Part shown: positions 29,323 through 38,970 of the stretch, piece by piece
How positions within the stretch are numbered: position 1 is the stretch's first letter
Layout: every line of letters begins with the position of its first letter
Source of the DNA: Thioalkalivibrio sp. ALJ21
GTDB lineage: Bacteria > Pseudomonadota > Gammaproteobacteria > Ectothiorhodospirales > Ectothiorhodospiraceae
Length of the DNA stretch: 64,000 nt
Reading direction: 5' to 3'
Assembly: GCF_000378605.1 (NCBI RefSeq)
Contig: NZ_KB905156.1
Span: 477,209-541,208, forward strand
Made by a program: the position numbers and the translations under genes
The notes under the pieces: generated by a model
Seen by the model: only the letters and a program-made list of their open reading frames with translations
The model's database searches: none
What the model was told of the DNA's origin: nothing

Positions 29323-29916
29323 TTACAGGCTGCCCTTGGTCGACGGGGTGATCCCCTCCGCGCGCGGGTCGGCCTCGGCCGCCATGCGCAGCGCGCGCCC
29401 AAAGGCCTTGAAGATGGTCTCGGCCACGTGGTGCGCGTTGTCTCCGCGAAGGCTATCGATGTGCAGGGTCATCCAGGCGTGGTTGACCAGCCCCTGGAAG
29501 AACTCGTGAAAGAGATCCACATCGAACTCGCCGATGTGCGAACGCCGAAAGTCCGCGTGCATCTCCAGCCCCGGGCGCCCGGAAAAGTCGATCACTACCC
29601 GCGCCAGGGCCTCGTCCAGCGGGACGTAGGCATGACCGTAGCGGCGGATGCCCTTCTTGTCCCCGAGGGCCTTGGCCAGTGCCTGCCCGAACGTGATGCC
29701 GACATCCTCGACGGTGTGATGCGCATCGATGTGCAGGTCGCCCTGCGCGCGCACCGAGAGATCGACCATGCCGTGGCGGGCCACCTGGTCGAGCATGTGA
29801 TCGAGGAACGGGACACCGGTTTCCAGCTGGCTTGTGCCCTTGCCATCAAGGTTGAGCTCGACGGTGATCTGGGTCTCGAGGGTGTCGCGGCGGACGCTAG
29901 CGGTACGTTCAGTCAT
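29323..29916 (-). CDS. hisB: Imidazoleglycerol-phosphate dehydratase HisB
   Basis: 197 aa, monofunctional. The Mn-binding histidine motifs are present in both halves: [11 protein letters not shown] and [11 protein letters not shown], then [17 protein letters not shown] and GDNAHHVAE. It dehydrates IGP to imidazole acetol phosphate. It is the first visible gene of the hisBHAFE-tatABC run. Confidence 0.95.
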   Translation of the reverse strand: MTERTASVRRDTLETQITVELNLDGKGTSQLETGVPFLDHMLDQVARHGMVDLSVRAQGDLHIDAHHTVEDVGITFGQALAKALGDKKGIRRYGHAYVPLDEALARVVIDFSGRPGLEMHADFRRSHIGEFDVDLFHEFFQGLVNHAWMTLHIDSLRGDNAHHVAETIFKAFGRALRMAAEADPRAEGITPSTKGSL

Positions 29917-30012
29917 GATTCCGATTCAAGACGACAAAGGCCCAGTGTAGCAAGGCTGGCCACGGCCCGGTACGCACACCGGATCGAGGCATTCGTCTGT
30001 CATGTAATTGGC

Positions 30013-30043
30013 AAAAAAAAGCCGGGGCCCGAAGGCCCCGGCT
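30013..30043 (-). terminator. Intrinsic terminator of soxYZ
   Basis: A 10-bp stem AGCCGGGGCC/GGCCCCGGCT (30020-30043) with a CGAA/TTCG tetraloop, followed on the minus strand by eight T residues. It starts 24 bases after the soxZ stop. Confidence 0.95.
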
Positions 30044-30066
30044 GGACGTCAGGAAGCGAGGCTTCC

Positions 30067-30351
30067 TTAGCCGACTTCGACTTCGGTCGAATCGGATTCG
30101 CCCTTGTTGTCCGTCCAGGAGACGGACACGGTGTCGCCGGCGGAACCGTCGAACTCGACCTGCAGGAACGGGTTACGAGAGACGGTGAAGTTCCAGTGGG
30201 CGGTAATGGCGTCTTCGCCGTTACGCTTGATTTCCACGGTTTCAATGAAGTGCGGGCCACCGTCATCATCCGGGACCAGCATGTCGTGGCTCATCAGAGC
30301 GCGGACGTTAACAACGCCGTTGCTTTCCTGGGCGCGAACTCGAATAGACAT
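30067..30351 (-). CDS. soxZ: Thiosulfate oxidation carrier complex subunit SoxZ
   Basis: 94 aa of the SoxZ immunoglobulin-like fold, starting MSIRVRAQESNGVVNVRALM, with the family segments FIETVEIKRNGE and WNFTVSRNPFLQVEF. It pairs with SoxY in the periplasm and has no signal of its own, being exported with SoxY by the Tat system. It follows soxY by 46 bases and ends at a strong terminator. No other sox genes are in the window, as in organisms with scattered, truncated Sox systems. Confidence 0.95.
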   Translation of the reverse strand: MSIRVRAQESNGVVNVRALMSHDMLVPDDDGGPHFIETVEIKRNGEDAITAHWNFTVSRNPFLQVEFDGSAGDTVSVSWTDNKGESDSTEVEVG

Positions 30352-30397
30352 ATCTTATTCCTCCAATAGGGTTCGATCAGCGATAGGGACGCGCGGC

Positions 30398-30871
30398 TTA
30401 ACCGCCGCAGCCACCGACCGTGACCTTCACTTCGCGGACCGTCTTGTACCAGCTATCGCCGGACTTCACGGCGGCCACGACGTTCGAGGACTCACCCAGA
30501 CGGATACGGCTGGACACTTTCGGCTTGGTGCCGGAGGCCAGGACGTAATGGGCGGTCGCGGAGAAGTCGTTCTCCTCGGCGAACAGGGCGATTTCGGTGA
30601 CGTCGTCCAGGCTGGTTTCGATCGAAACCGGGACCACGGCGCCGTTTTCGGCGATTTCCGGGGCGCTCAGATCGATGTCGTCGCTGTCCGGGATGTCGGT
30701 GGAGCCGAGCGCGGCTTCCATCGCGGCGTCCAGACCCTGGGCCTCGAACACATCCGACGGCCAGGCGGCCAGCAGCTTGCTCGGAGCCAGCAGGCCAGCC
30801 CCAACGGCCACGCCGACGGTGCCGGCGGCGAGAGTGCCTTTCAGGAAGACACGACGCTTGGTGCTAATCAT
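30398..30871 (-). CDS. soxY: Thiosulfate oxidation carrier protein SoxY
   Basis: 157 aa. It has a Tat signal with KRRVFLKG near residue 5 followed by a hydrophobic core ending about residue 36. The C-terminus is VTVGGCGG, the swinging-arm cysteine motif to which sulfur intermediates are bound as thioconjugates. With SoxZ it carries sulfane/sulfonate groups in the periplasm. tatABC is 4 kb away. Confidence 0.96.
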   Translation of the reverse strand: MISTKRRVFLKGTLAAGTVGVAVGAGLLAPSKLLAAWPSDVFEAQGLDAAMEAALGSTDIPDSDDIDLSAPEIAENGAVVPVSIETSLDDVTEIALFAEENDFSATAHYVLASGTKPKVSSRIRLGESSNVVAAVKSGDSWYKTVREVKVTVGGCGG

Positions 30872-31183
30872 GGAGATCTCCTCTCATCTTTTTGGGTCAG
30901 TTCCGGGTTATCCGGCGGCGTTTTCGCGGTTGCCCACGTTTACGCCTGTTGCTTTGGACGGCGACCCCAGGGGATCTATTCCTTGGGGTCGGGCTCCATC
31001 GCTGACCAGCTTCAGTGGTCTTCTGCTGGTCTGGCAGGTTCATCCTCCCAAAGTTCGCTGAATCGATGATGAACGAATCACCAAGGGTCCAAAATCGGGT
31101 GAATGACAGCGGATGAACCTGAAGCCAGCGCCGTATCAATGGCACACTATCGCCCTTCATTGCAACGACACCCCGGAACGAAC
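30872..31183. other. soxY-lptM divergent intergenic region
   Basis: 312 bases without a convincing gene. It must hold the divergent promoters of soxYZ and lptM-lysA. The clearest structure is a hairpin at 30962-30990 in which GACCCCAGG pairs with CCTTGGGGTC with one bulged base. I see no consensus promoter on either strand good enough to call. Confidence 0.4.
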
Positions 31184-31321
31184 ATGCGCTCATGCAAGGC
31201 CCAGTGGCTCCTGATTGCGGTCGTGGTCGTGCTCGGCACGATGCAGATGCTCGCCTCCTGCGGGCAGAAGGGCGACCTCTACCTGCCCGATGACGACGAC
31301 CCCGCCGAGGAGCGCCGCTGA
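31184..31321 (+). CDS. lptM: LPS translocon maturation chaperone LptM (YifL-type lipoprotein)
   Basis: 45 aa. A short hydrophobic signal leads to the lipobox LASC with C26 as the lipidated residue, then GQKGDLYLPDDDDPAEERR. The CGQKGxLYLP motif is diagnostic. LptM helps oxidative maturation of LptD in the outer-membrane LPS translocon. It lies directly before lysA (stop and start adjacent), the normal gene order. Confidence 0.9.
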   Translation: MRSCKAQWLLIAVVVVLGTMQMLASCGQKGDLYLPDDDDPAEERR

Positions 31322-32626
31322 ATGGATTACTTCGACTACCACGGTGACACGCTGCATGCCGAAGGCGTGGCGCTGGACCACCTCGCCCAGCTGGTGGGTA
31401 CGCCCGCCTACGTGTATTCGCGCGCCACGCTGGAACGTCACTACCGCGCCTTCAGCGAGGCCCTGATCGGCACGCCGCATCAGGTCTGCTTCGCGGTAAA
31501 AGCGAACTCCGCGCTGGGAGTGCTGAACGTGCTCGCGCGCCTGGGAGCCGGCTTCGACATCGTCTCCGGCGGCGAGCTGGAGCGCGTGCTGCGCGCCGGT
31601 GGCGACCCGGCGAAGGTCGTGTTCTCGGGCGTCGGCAAGACCGCGGCCGAGATGCGCCGGGCACTGAAGGTCGGCATCCATTGCTTCAACGTCGAATCCG
31701 CCCCGGAGCTGGAGCGGCTGGAGTCCGTTGCGGCCGAGATGGGCGTGACCGCGCCGGTCTCGATCCGCGTGAACCCGGACGTCGACGCCGAGACCCATCC
31801 CTATATCGCCACCGGGCTGCGCGAGAACAAGTTCGGCGTCGCCATCGAGGAGGCGCCGGCACTGTATGCCCGGGTGCGTGACAGCCAGCACCTGGAGGCC
31901 ATCGGCGTCGATTTCCACATCGGCTCGCAGCTGACCCGGATCGACCCGTTCACCGATGCCCTGAAACGCGTGCTGACGCTGATCGACCAGCTGGCCGCGG
32001 ACGGCATCAAACTCGAACATATCGATGTCGGCGGCGGGCTCGGCGTGCGCTACCGCGACGAGACGCCGCCGGAGCCGGACGCCTGGGCCAGCGCCCTGCG
32101 CGAGGTGATGGGCGAGCGCCCGCTGAAGGTGCTGCTGGAGCCGGGCCGCGCGATCGCGGCCAACGCCGGCGTGTTCCTGACCCGGGTGGAGTACCTCAAG
32201 CACACCGAGGCCCACGACTTCGCGATCGTCGACGGGGCGATGAACGACCTGCTGCGCCCGGCCCTGTACGGCGCCTGGCAGGAGATCATCCCGGTCGTGC
32301 GGCGCAAGGACACCGAGCCCCGCACCTACGACATCGTCGGCCCGGTCTGCGAGACCGGCGATTTCCTCGGCCGCGAGCGCGAGCTGGCGCTGGCCGCGGG
32401 CGACGTACTCGCCGTGCGCTCGGCCGGGGCCTACGGCTATGTAATGGCCGGCAACTACAACTCGCGTCCGCGCCCGCCGGAGATCATGGTCGACGGCGAC
32501 CACTTCCAGATCATCAACCGCCGCGAGCAGGTCGATCACCTGATGATGCGCGAGAGCATGCTGCCCCAAGACCCAGAAGACACGGACCCGGACGATGACG
32601 ATCCACCCGGGAGCGTGGACCCGTGA
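31322..32626 (+). CDS. lysA: Diaminopimelate decarboxylase
   Basis: 434 aa, PLP enzyme of the alanine-racemase-like fold. The PLP lysine is K60 in CFAVKANSAL. HIGSQL, the GGGLG phosphate loop, and the partner-subunit GPVCETGDFL cysteine motif are all present. It converts meso-DAP to lysine. The acidic C-terminal extension (PEDTDPDDDDPPG) is atypical and overlaps the next gene's start by four bases. Confidence 0.96.
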   Translation: MDYFDYHGDTLHAEGVALDHLAQLVGTPAYVYSRATLERHYRAFSEALIGTPHQVCFAVKANSALGVLNVLARLGAGFDIVSGGELERVLRAGGDPAKVVFSGVGKTAAEMRRALKVGIHCFNVESAPELERLESVAAEMGVTAPVSIRVNPDVDAETHPYIATGLRENKFGVAIEEAPALYARVRDSQHLEAIGVDFHIGSQLTRIDPFTDALKRVLTLIDQLAADGIKLEHIDVGGGLGVRYRDETPPEPDAWASALREVMGERPLKVLLEPGRAIAANAGVFLTRVEYLKHTEAHDFAIVDGAMNDLLRPALYGAWQEIIPVVRRKDTEPRTYDIVGPVCETGDFLGRERELALAAGDVLAVRSAGAYGYVMAGNYNSRPRPPEIMVDGDHFQIINRREQVDHLMMRESMLPQDPEDTDPDDDDPPGSVDP

Positions 32627-33297
32627 TCCCGCGCCGCCCCGAACCGGAGCTGATGCTGGAGCCTGCACAGGCCCGCGCCTATGCCGAGGCCGACTTCGCC
32701 ATCCCGCACGAAGGCTTCGTGGACGCCTTCGCCGAGGCCTTCCCGGGCCCGGTCAGCGGCCCCGTGCTCGATCTCGGCTGCGGGCCGGGCGATGTCTCGC
32801 TGCGCTTCGCCGCGCGCCACCCGGCCTGCGAGGTTGACGGGCTCGACGGCGCGCCCACGATGCTGGCCGCCGGTGACGTGCTGATGGCCGACCACCCGGC
32901 CGCCCCGCGCGTACACCTGGCCGAGGGCTGCCTGCCCGCGGCGCGCGGCCCGCGCGCCCCGTATGCCACGATCATCAGCAATTCCCTGCTGCATCACCTG
33001 CATGACCCGACCGTGCTGTGGCAGGCCATCCGGCGCGATGGCGGGTCCGGCGCAGCCGTGTTCGTCATGGACCTGCGGCGACCCAACTCGGAGACAGCGG
33101 TCAAAGCCCTGGTCGCGGAGTACGCAGCCAACGACCCGGACGTGCTGCGCCGCGACTTCGAACACTCCCTGCACGCGGCCTTCACGCCCGACGAGGTGCG
33201 CGCGCAGCTGGCCGACGCAGGACTCGACGGCTTCACCGTCCGCCCCACCTCGGACCGTCACATGATCATCTTCGGACACCTGCCGGAGGCCACCTGA
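32623..33297 (+). CDS. Class I SAM-dependent methyltransferase of unknown substrate
   Basis: 224 aa from GTG overlapping the lysA stop (GTGA). The SAM-binding loop is [15 protein letters not shown] (48-62). [10 protein letters not shown] is the motif IV region and [15 protein letters not shown] a late family segment. It sits in a tight operon between lysA and dapF (stop and start share a base, TGATG), where lysA-dapF are normally adjacent. The substrate cannot be inferred. Confidence 0.8.
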   Translation: MIPRRPEPELMLEPAQARAYAEADFAIPHEGFVDAFAEAFPGPVSGPVLDLGCGPGDVSLRFAARHPACEVDGLDGAPTMLAAGDVLMADHPAAPRVHLAEGCLPAARGPRAPYATIISNSLLHHLHDPTVLWQAIRRDGGSGAAVFVMDLRRPNSETAVKALVAEYAANDPDVLRRDFEHSLHAAFTPDEVRAQLADAGLDGFTVRPTSDRHMIIFGHLPEAT

Positions 33298-34133
33298 TGC
33301 GCCTGGAATTCACCAAGATGCACGGACTGGGCAACGACTTCGTCGTCATCGACGGCACGCGCCAGACCGTCCGGCTCGACGAGGCGATGCTGCGTCACCT
33401 GGCGGATCGCCACTTCGGCATCGGCTGCGACCAGATCCTGCTGGTGGAGCCCCCGGGCGATCCGGCGCAGGCCCTGTTCCGCTACCGCATCTTCAACGCC
33501 GATGGCTCCGAGGTGGAGCAGTGCGGCAACGGTGCGCGCTGCTTCGCCCGCTTCGTGCGTGAACAAGGCCTGACCGAGGCCCGCGAGATCCCGGTCGAGA
33601 CCCTGGGCGGACGCATCGTGCTGCATGTCGAGGACGACGAGCGTGTGCGGGTCAACATGGGCCGGCCGGTGTTCACGCCCGAACAGATCCCGCTGGTCGC
33701 CGAACACGAGGCCGATGCCTACACCCTGGACGTGCAGGGCCATGCGCTCACGCTGGGCGCGGTGTCCATGGGCAATCCGCATGCGGTGCTGCTGGTCGAC
33801 GATGTCGCGAGCGCGCCCGTGGCCGAGGTCGGGCCGCTGATCGAACGGCACGAGTGCTTCCCGCGCCGCGTGAATGTCGGCTTTGCCGCACTGCGCGACC
33901 GCACGCATGTGGACCTCCGGGTATTCGAACGCGGAGTCGGCGAGACGCTGGCCTGTGGCAGCGGCGCGGCCGCCGCGATGGCCATTCTGCGCCGACGCAA
34001 CCTCGTCGACGACGAGGTTGAAGTCTCGCTGCCGGGCGGTACCCTTGTGCTAAGCTGGAACGCACAGGCCGAGGCCCCGGTTTGGCTAACCGGACCGGCC
34101 ACCACGGTTTTCAACGGCTGGATCGATCTATGA
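33297..34133 (+). CDS. dapF: Diaminopimelate epimerase
   Basis: 278 aa starting [17 protein letters not shown]. The two catalytic cysteines are C76 in [16 protein letters not shown] and the second-domain cysteine in [11 protein letters not shown]. It interconverts LL- and meso-DAP for lysine and peptidoglycan. It overlaps the methyltransferase by one base and the DUF484 gene by four. Confidence 0.97.
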   Translation: MRLEFTKMHGLGNDFVVIDGTRQTVRLDEAMLRHLADRHFGIGCDQILLVEPPGDPAQALFRYRIFNADGSEVEQCGNGARCFARFVREQGLTEAREIPVETLGGRIVLHVEDDERVRVNMGRPVFTPEQIPLVAEHEADAYTLDVQGHALTLGAVSMGNPHAVLLVDDVASAPVAEVGPLIERHECFPRRVNVGFAALRDRTHVDLRVFERGVGETLACGSGAAAAMAILRRRNLVDDEVEVSLPGGTLVLSWNAQAEAPVWLTGPATTVFNGWIDL

Positions 34134-34867
34134 CTGGGCAATCCTCCAACGCCTCTGCTGCAAAGACCCCCAAGCCGCAGGCGACGGACGACAAGAACAA
34201 CCAAACGATCAGCGCGGCCGACGTCGAGGCCTATCTGCGCGATCACCCGGATTTCTTCCAGGACCACCTGCCGCTGCTGGACATCCTGCGCCTGCCGCAC
34301 CCGGCCGGCGGGGCGGTGTCACTGATGGAGCGCCAGGTCGCCCTGCTGCGCGAAAAGCACCGCGCGATGGAGCAGCACATGGGCGAGCTGGTCGAACGCG
34401 CCCGCGACAACGAGCGGATGGGCCAGCACCTGCACGAACTGGCCAAGACCCTGATGCGCGCCGAGAACCTGGATGCCGTGCTGGCACTGACCCAGGACGC
34501 CCTGCGCAACGAGCTGGGTGCCGAGCGCGTCAGCATCCGCCTGGCCGACCGCGAGGTGGACGACCTGCACGCCCTGGAATCCGGCGAGCTGAGTACGTTC
34601 GATCCGCTGTTCGCGCGCGGCAAGGCCCAGTGCGGCCGTGTGCCGGGCGAGATGCTGGACGTGCTGTTCGACTCGGCCGACGGCATCGGCTCCGCGATCC
34701 TGATGCCACTGGGTGACGAGTCCGACCGCATCGGGGTACTGGGTCTGGCCAGCGACTCCCCGGACCGTTTCCAGCCCGACATGGGCATCTATTTCGTTAC
34801 CCATATCGGCGACCTGCTGGCCGAATCGATCCGCTGCCATGTCGAGCGGACGCACGCCGCCGCCTGA
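34130..34867 (+). CDS. DUF484 family protein
   Basis: 245 aa from the ATG overlapping the dapF stop (ATGA). An N-terminal disordered stretch is followed by [21 protein letters not shown], the family signature, then a coiled coil (about 65-100) and a GAF-like domain. It has no catalytic motif. The dapF-DUF484-xerC order is conserved in Gammaproteobacteria, but the role is not known. Its 3' end overlaps xerC. Confidence 0.9.
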   Translation: MTGQSSNASAAKTPKPQATDDKNNQTISAADVEAYLRDHPDFFQDHLPLLDILRLPHPAGGAVSLMERQVALLREKHRAMEQHMGELVERARDNERMGQHLHELAKTLMRAENLDAVLALTQDALRNELGAERVSIRLADREVDDLHALESGELSTFDPLFARGKAQCGRVPGEMLDVLFDSADGIGSAILMPLGDESDRIGVLGLASDSPDRFQPDMGIYFVTHIGDLLAESIRCHVERTHAAA

Positions 34868-35792
34868 GGCGGCGACCGACTCCAGCCCGCCACAGGATGC
34901 GGACATCGCGGCCTTTCTGGGGCATTTAAGCGATGTTCGCGGCCATTCGCCGCATACCGTCAATGCCTACCGGCGCGACCTGGGCCGCCTGCGCAGCCTG
35001 CACACGGGTCCATGGGCCGATCTCCGGGCCGCGGACATGCGCCGCATCGCCGGGCAACTCGCCCGCCAGGGCCGCCACCCGCGCTCCATCCAGCGCTTTC
35101 TGTCCGCCGCGCGCGGCTTCTTCGCCTTTCAGGTCGAGCACCGCCGCATGCCGGCCAACCCCGCCGCCGGCCTGCGCGGACCGCGCGCGGGGCGCGCCCT
35201 GCCGCGCGATCTCGACGTCGACCAGACCCAGCAGGCCCTGACCCCGGCCGAGGACCTCGACCCGGTCCTGGCCGCCCGCGACCAGGCCATGCTGGAGCTG
35301 CTGTACTCCTCCGGGCTGCGCCTGTCCGAGCTGACCGGGCTGGACCTGACGGATCTCGACCTCGATACCGGGCTGGTGCGGGTACTCGGCAAGGGCCGGC
35401 GCGAGCGCAGCGTCCCGGTGGGGCGGGTGGCACGTGATGCGATCCGCAGCTGGCTCAAGCGCCGGGGCGACTGGGCCGCACCCGACGAACGCGCCCTGTT
35501 CGTGACCCGCCGCGGCGCCCGCATCGGCAACCGCGCAGTCCAGCGCCGCGTAGCCGAGGCCGGCCGGCGCGCCGGGCTGGACGTGCGCCTGCATCCGCAC
35601 CGGTTGCGCCATGCCTTCGCCAGTCATCTGCTGGAATCGAGTGGCGATTTGCGAGCCATTCAGGAACTTCTGGGTCACGCCAACCTTGAAACCACCCAGA
35701 TCTATACCCATCTCGACTATCAGCACCTGGCACAGGTGTATGATGCCGCCCACCCGCGTGCCCGGAGAGACCGTTCGCCAGGCAAACGCTGA
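34839..35792 (+). CDS. xerC: Tyrosine recombinase XerC
   Basis: 317 aa starting inside the DUF484 gene. It has an N-terminal SAM-like DNA-binding domain with HSPHTVNAYRRDL, then the catalytic domain: R in SGLRLSELTGL, K in LGKGRRER, H/R in HPHRLRHAFASHLL, H in LLGHANLETTQIYTHLD, and the nucleophilic tyrosine just after. It resolves chromosome dimers at dif with XerD. Confidence 0.95.
   Translation: MSSGRTPPPEAATDSSPPQDADIAAFLGHLSDVRGHSPHTVNAYRRDLGRLRSLHTGPWADLRAADMRRIAGQLARQGRHPRSIQRFLSAARGFFAFQVEHRRMPANPAAGLRGPRAGRALPRDLDVDQTQQALTPAEDLDPVLAARDQAMLELLYSSGLRLSELTGLDLTDLDLDTGLVRVLGKGRRERSVPVGRVARDAIRSWLKRRGDWAAPDERALFVTRRGARIGNRAVQRRVAEAGRRAGLDVRLHPHRLRHAFASHLLESSGDLRAIQELLGHANLETTQIYTHLDYQHLAQVYDAAHPRARRDRSPGKR
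35685..35713 (+). promoter_or_regulatory. Possible sigma-32-type promoter for hslVU, inside xerC
   Basis: CTTGAAA (35685-35691), a 15-base spacer and CCCATCT (35707-35713) match the heat-shock promoter consensus CTTGAAA-N11-16-CCCATnT. It is about 260 bases upstream of hslV. The same bases encode the conserved XerC motif NLETTQIYTHL, so the match may be accidental. Confidence 0.35.
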
Positions 35793-35972
35793 GTCCAGCT
35801 TTCTCCGGGCGGGGAACCAACAGCAACGACCGGGACCCAACCGCTTCCGGACCGCAAAAACCTCGGGCGTCGCCACAGCCTGACTCCCTAGCGCTTGCGA
35901 GCAGCCCCTGGCGGCTTCGCCGAGCAACGAGACAGGCGGCCGGCCCCGACCGCAGCACAAAGGAGAGCGCCC

Positions 35973-36515
35973 GTGGAACAGTTTCGCGGCACCACCATCG
36001 TCTGCGTCCGCAAGGACGGCGCCGTCACCCTCGGGGGCGACGGCCAGGTATCGCTTGGCAACACCGTGATGAAGGGCAACGCCCGCAAGGTCCGCCGCGT
36101 CTACCACGACCGCATCCTGGCCGGCTTTGCCGGCGGCACCGCCGATGCCTTCACCCTGTTCGAGCGCTTCGAGGGCATGCTGGAGAAACACTCCGGCAAC
36201 CTCACCCGCTCCGCAGTCGAGCTGGCCAAGGACTGGCGCACCGACCGCGCCCTGCGCCGGCTGGAGGCCCTGCTGGCCGTGTCCGACCGCGAGAACTCCT
36301 TCGTAATCTCCGGCAACGGCGACGTGATCGAACCGGAAAACGCGCTGATCGCGATCGGCTCCGGCGGTCCGTACGCCCAGGCCTCCGCCCAGGCCCTGTT
36401 GCAGAACACCGACCTGTCGGCCCGCGACATCGTGGAGAAGTCACTGAACATCGCCGCCGACATCTGCGTGTACACCAATCACAACCTCACGCTGGAGAGC
36501 CTGGACGCGGAATAA
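35973..36515 (+). CDS. hslV: ATP-dependent protease peptidase subunit HslV
   Basis: 180 aa from GTG after AGGAGA. The N-terminal threonine nucleophile lies in [10 protein letters not shown] and is preceded by a six-residue leader (VEQFRG) that must be removed, whereas enteric HslV has only Met. The remaining segments, [15 protein letters not shown] and the proteasome-like fold, are standard. It forms the double hexamer capped by HslU. Confidence 0.95.
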   Translation: MEQFRGTTIVCVRKDGAVTLGGDGQVSLGNTVMKGNARKVRRVYHDRILAGFAGGTADAFTLFERFEGMLEKHSGNLTRSAVELAKDWRTDRALRRLEALLAVSDRENSFVISGNGDVIEPENALIAIGSGGPYAQASAQALLQNTDLSARDIVEKSLNIAADICVYTNHNLTLESLDAE

Positions 36516-36560
36516 CGCGCCCGGCCCCACACGAACGATTCGACCAAGGCCCCTTTTGCC

Positions 36561-37895
36561 ATGACCGACATGACCCCCCGCGAGATCGTCCAGGAACTGG
36601 ACCGCTACATCATCGGCCAGGACGAGGCCAAGCGCTCCGTCGCCATCGCCCTGCGCAACCGCTGGCGCCGCCGCCAGCTCCCCCCGGAGTTGCAGCCGGA
36701 GGTCACCCCCAAGAACATCCTGATGATCGGCCCGACGGGCGTCGGCAAGACCGAGATCGCCCGGCGTCTGGCCAAACTCGCGCGCGCGCCGTTCATCAAG
36801 ATCGAGGCGACCAAGTTCACCGAAGTCGGCTATGTCGGCCGCGATGTCGAATCGATCATCCGCGATCTCGCCGAGGCCGCGGTCAAGCAGCTGCGCGACG
36901 AGGCCATCAAGGAAAATCGCGTAAAGGCCGAAGACGCGGCGGAGGAGCGCATCCTCGATGCCCTGCTCCCACGCCCGCGCAACGCCGGCTTCACCGACTC
37001 CGCGCAGGACGACTCCAACAGCGACACCCGCCAAAAGCTGCGCAAGCGCCTGCGCGAGGGCGACCTGGACGAGCGCGAAATCGACATCGAGGTGCAGCAG
37101 AACCCGCACGGGGTGGAGATCATGACCCCGCCAGGCATGGAAGAGATGGCCAGCCAGCTGCAATCGATGTTCCAGAACCTCGGCGGCCAGAAGACCCGCT
37201 CGCGCCGGCTGCAGATCGCCGAGGCCCGCAAGCTGTTGATCGAGGAAGAGGCCGCGCGCCTGATCAACGAAGAAGAGCTGAAGCTGCAGGCGATCGACCG
37301 CGTCGAACAAAGCGGCATCGTCTTTCTCGACGAAATCGACAAGGTCGCCAAGGGCAGCGAGAAGGGCAGTAGCGGCGAGGTCTCGCGCGAGGGCGTGCAG
37401 CGCGACCTGCTGCCGCTAATCGAAGGCACCACCGTCTCCACCAAGCTGGGCATGGTCCGCACCGACCACATCCTGTTCATCGCCTCCGGCGCCTTCCACC
37501 TGTCCAAGCCGTCCGACCTGGTACCGGAGCTGCAGGGCCGACTCCCGATTCGCGTCGAGCTGGGCCCGCTGTCGGTGGACGCCTTCGTGCGCATCCTGAC
37601 CGAACCCACTGCCTCGCTGACCGAGCAGTACACCGAGCTGATGAAGACCGAAGGCGTGGAACTGCGCTTCGAGGAAGACGGCGTGCGCCGCCTCGCCGAG
37701 ATCGCCCATGACGTGAACGCGCGCACCGAGAACATCGGCGCGCGCCGCCTGCACACCGTGCTCGAACGCCTGCTGCAGGACGTCGCCTACCGCGCCCCGG
37801 ACGTCGACGGCGCCGTCATCGTCGACCGCAGGTTCGTCGACGAACGCCTCGGCGACCTGGTCGAAAACGAAGACCTCTCGCGCTACATCCTCTAA
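36561..37895 (+). CDS. hslU: ATP-dependent protease ATPase subunit HslU
   Basis: 444 aa, AAA+ unfoldase. Walker A is GPTGVGKT (57-64), Walker [13 protein letters not shown], pore loop GYVGRDVE, I-domain about 110-240, and the C-terminal SRYIL tail that opens HslV. It starts 45 bases after hslV. A GC hairpin follows the stop. Confidence 0.97.
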   Translation: MTDMTPREIVQELDRYIIGQDEAKRSVAIALRNRWRRRQLPPELQPEVTPKNILMIGPTGVGKTEIARRLAKLARAPFIKIEATKFTEVGYVGRDVESIIRDLAEAAVKQLRDEAIKENRVKAEDAAEERILDALLPRPRNAGFTDSAQDDSNSDTRQKLRKRLREGDLDEREIDIEVQQNPHGVEIMTPPGMEEMASQLQSMFQNLGGQKTRSRRLQIAEARKLLIEEEAARLINEEELKLQAIDRVEQSGIVFLDEIDKVAKGSEKGSSGEVSREGVQRDLLPLIEGTTVSTKLGMVRTDHILFIASGAFHLSKPSDLVPELQGRLPIRVELGPLSVDAFVRILTEPTASLTEQYTELMKTEGVELRFEEDGVRRLAEIAHDVNARTENIGARRLHTVLERLLQDVAYRAPDVDGAVIVDRRFVDERLGDLVENEDLSRYIL

Positions 37896-37900
37896 AGCCC

Positions 37901-37938
37901 GGCCCTGCCGACCGTCCCCCACCCCGAGCGGCAGGGCC
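37901..37938. terminator. GC-rich hairpin between hslU and the membrane operon
   Basis: GGCCCTGCCG (37901-37910) pairs perfectly with CGGCAGGGCC (37929-37938). It lies 5 bases after the hslU stop and downstream of the convergent membrane operon. No clear T-tract follows on the plus strand, and on the minus strand the bases after it are GGGCTTTA. Confidence 0.5.
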
Positions 37939-38094
37939 AACAAGTTCACGCCGGGGACGCTGGCGAGTTTGGCTCGCCTCCATCCACTCCCCGCGTGGCG
38001 TGGGGCCACAGGGCGACACCATCAGCAGAATGGTGGCGGCCTTCAGCGCCCATTTCACGGCATGTTCAACCCTCCCCGAAATAGGCGCGGTTCG

Positions 38095-38298
38095 TTACGC
38101 ATGAACCGGCCGGCGAAACACAAACAGGGCACGGACCATATACGGCGTCACAAGCGGGGCCAGCAAGATCAGACCTGCGTAGGACATCCGCGCCCCCAGG
38201 CCAGCGCGTCTACGGGACCCAAGAATGATCAGGCTGAAAGGGGCCGCCCAGACAAAAAGAAAAGACAGCCATAGCGAAAAACAAGCCACGGTGCACAT
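38095..38298 (-). CDS. Small two-helix membrane protein, unknown
   Basis: 67 aa, not recognised. Two hydrophobic helices (about 3-25 and 38-60) are separated by a basic loop SRRRAGLGAR. The start MCTVACFSLWLSFLF is preceded by AGGAAGG. It is 36 bases after the 211-aa membrane protein in the same orientation, so it is probably the last gene of that operon. It has no credible alternative frame, but being small and hydrophobic it remains a hypothetical gene. Confidence 0.5.
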   Translation of the reverse strand: MCTVACFSLWLSFLFVWAAPFSLIILGSRRRAGLGARMSYAGLILLAPLVTPYMVRALFVFRRPVHA

Positions 38299-38334
38299 GG
38301 ACGATTACCTTCCTGGATCCGCTAGCAAGCGAGG

Positions 38335-38970
38335 TCAACCAACGCGGGCGGCCCTGAGAAGCCTTGGAATCTCGGCGATCATCGAGAGATGGACCCCGAT
38401 GAAGGAACCGCAGAACAAGGCCAGCGGCACCCAGACAGTCGCAACACCCATCTCTGTCTCGAAAAACAAACCGTAATGCCGGTACGATCGCTCACTCGGG
38501 CTCGAAACCGCCTCCAGATCGGAAGAAAGGACGAAAAAGGCAACGGCGTAGTACACGATGGGCACCGCGACGAGGATAACCCCCTGCCTAAAGATCCCCT
38601 CTTGAAGAAAATTGACTGCCATGCCGAAGATCGATCCGCGGCGATTACAGCAGGCTACCAGCGCAGCAGTAGCGACCACCAAGACGAAAAACACCACAAA
38701 TACGTACGGCATCTGTGCGCGAAGGCCGAAGGAGCTGTTCGTGAACCCACGCGCGGCGGGAACATGCTCCCATAGCCAGCCCGCCGGAGAGGCCAGCCAG
38801 AATGGAGGCGCTACAGGGTCCATGTAATAAAGGATGTAGACGAGGACCCCTTCGGCGAGAAGCGCGAACGCACCCATTGCCATCAGGGCGTACCGCCAAC
38901 GCCGGGCCTCGGCCTCTGTCGGCCCGGGGTATTTCGTCAGCAGCTCGATGAGCGATTCACGAATGCTCAC
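38335..38970 (-). CDS. Four-helix membrane protein of unknown function
   Basis: 211 aa from GTG overlapping the upstream stop as GTGA. About four membrane helices (roughly 29-49, 88-108, 127-147 and 181-203), with an acidic/aromatic segment between the first two. No family recognised. Its base composition is visibly more AT-rich than flanking housekeeping genes. It is paired with the preceding gene, which encodes a membrane-anchored soluble domain. This pairing of multi-pass and anchored partner recurs upstream. Confidence 0.6.
   Translation of the reverse strand: MSIRESLIELLTKYPGPTEAEARRWRYALMAMGAFALLAEGVLVYILYYMDPVAPPFWLASPAGWLWEHVPAARGFTNSSFGLRAQMPYVFVVFFVLVVATAALVACCNRRGSIFGMAVNFLQEGIFRQGVILVAVPIVYYAVAFFVLSSDLEAVSSPSERSYRHYGLFFETEMGVATVWVPLALFCGSFIGVHLSMIAEIPRLLRAARVG

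Noticed and set aside
30962-30990. Hairpin in the soxY-lptM gap as a terminator
   Set aside because: It lies between two divergent gene starts, has a bulge and no T-tract. A regulatory or incidental structure is more likely.
31190-32668. 492-codon minus-strand frame opposite lptM-lysA
   Set aside because: Antisense shadow of lysA. It spans the lptM/lysA junction, which no real gene should do.
37816-38058. 80-codon minus-strand frame beginning with a signal-like MKWALKAATILLMVS
   Set aside because: The rest is Arg/Gly-rich and antisense to hslU, and no ribosome site is clear. Possibly a relic start but not a gene.
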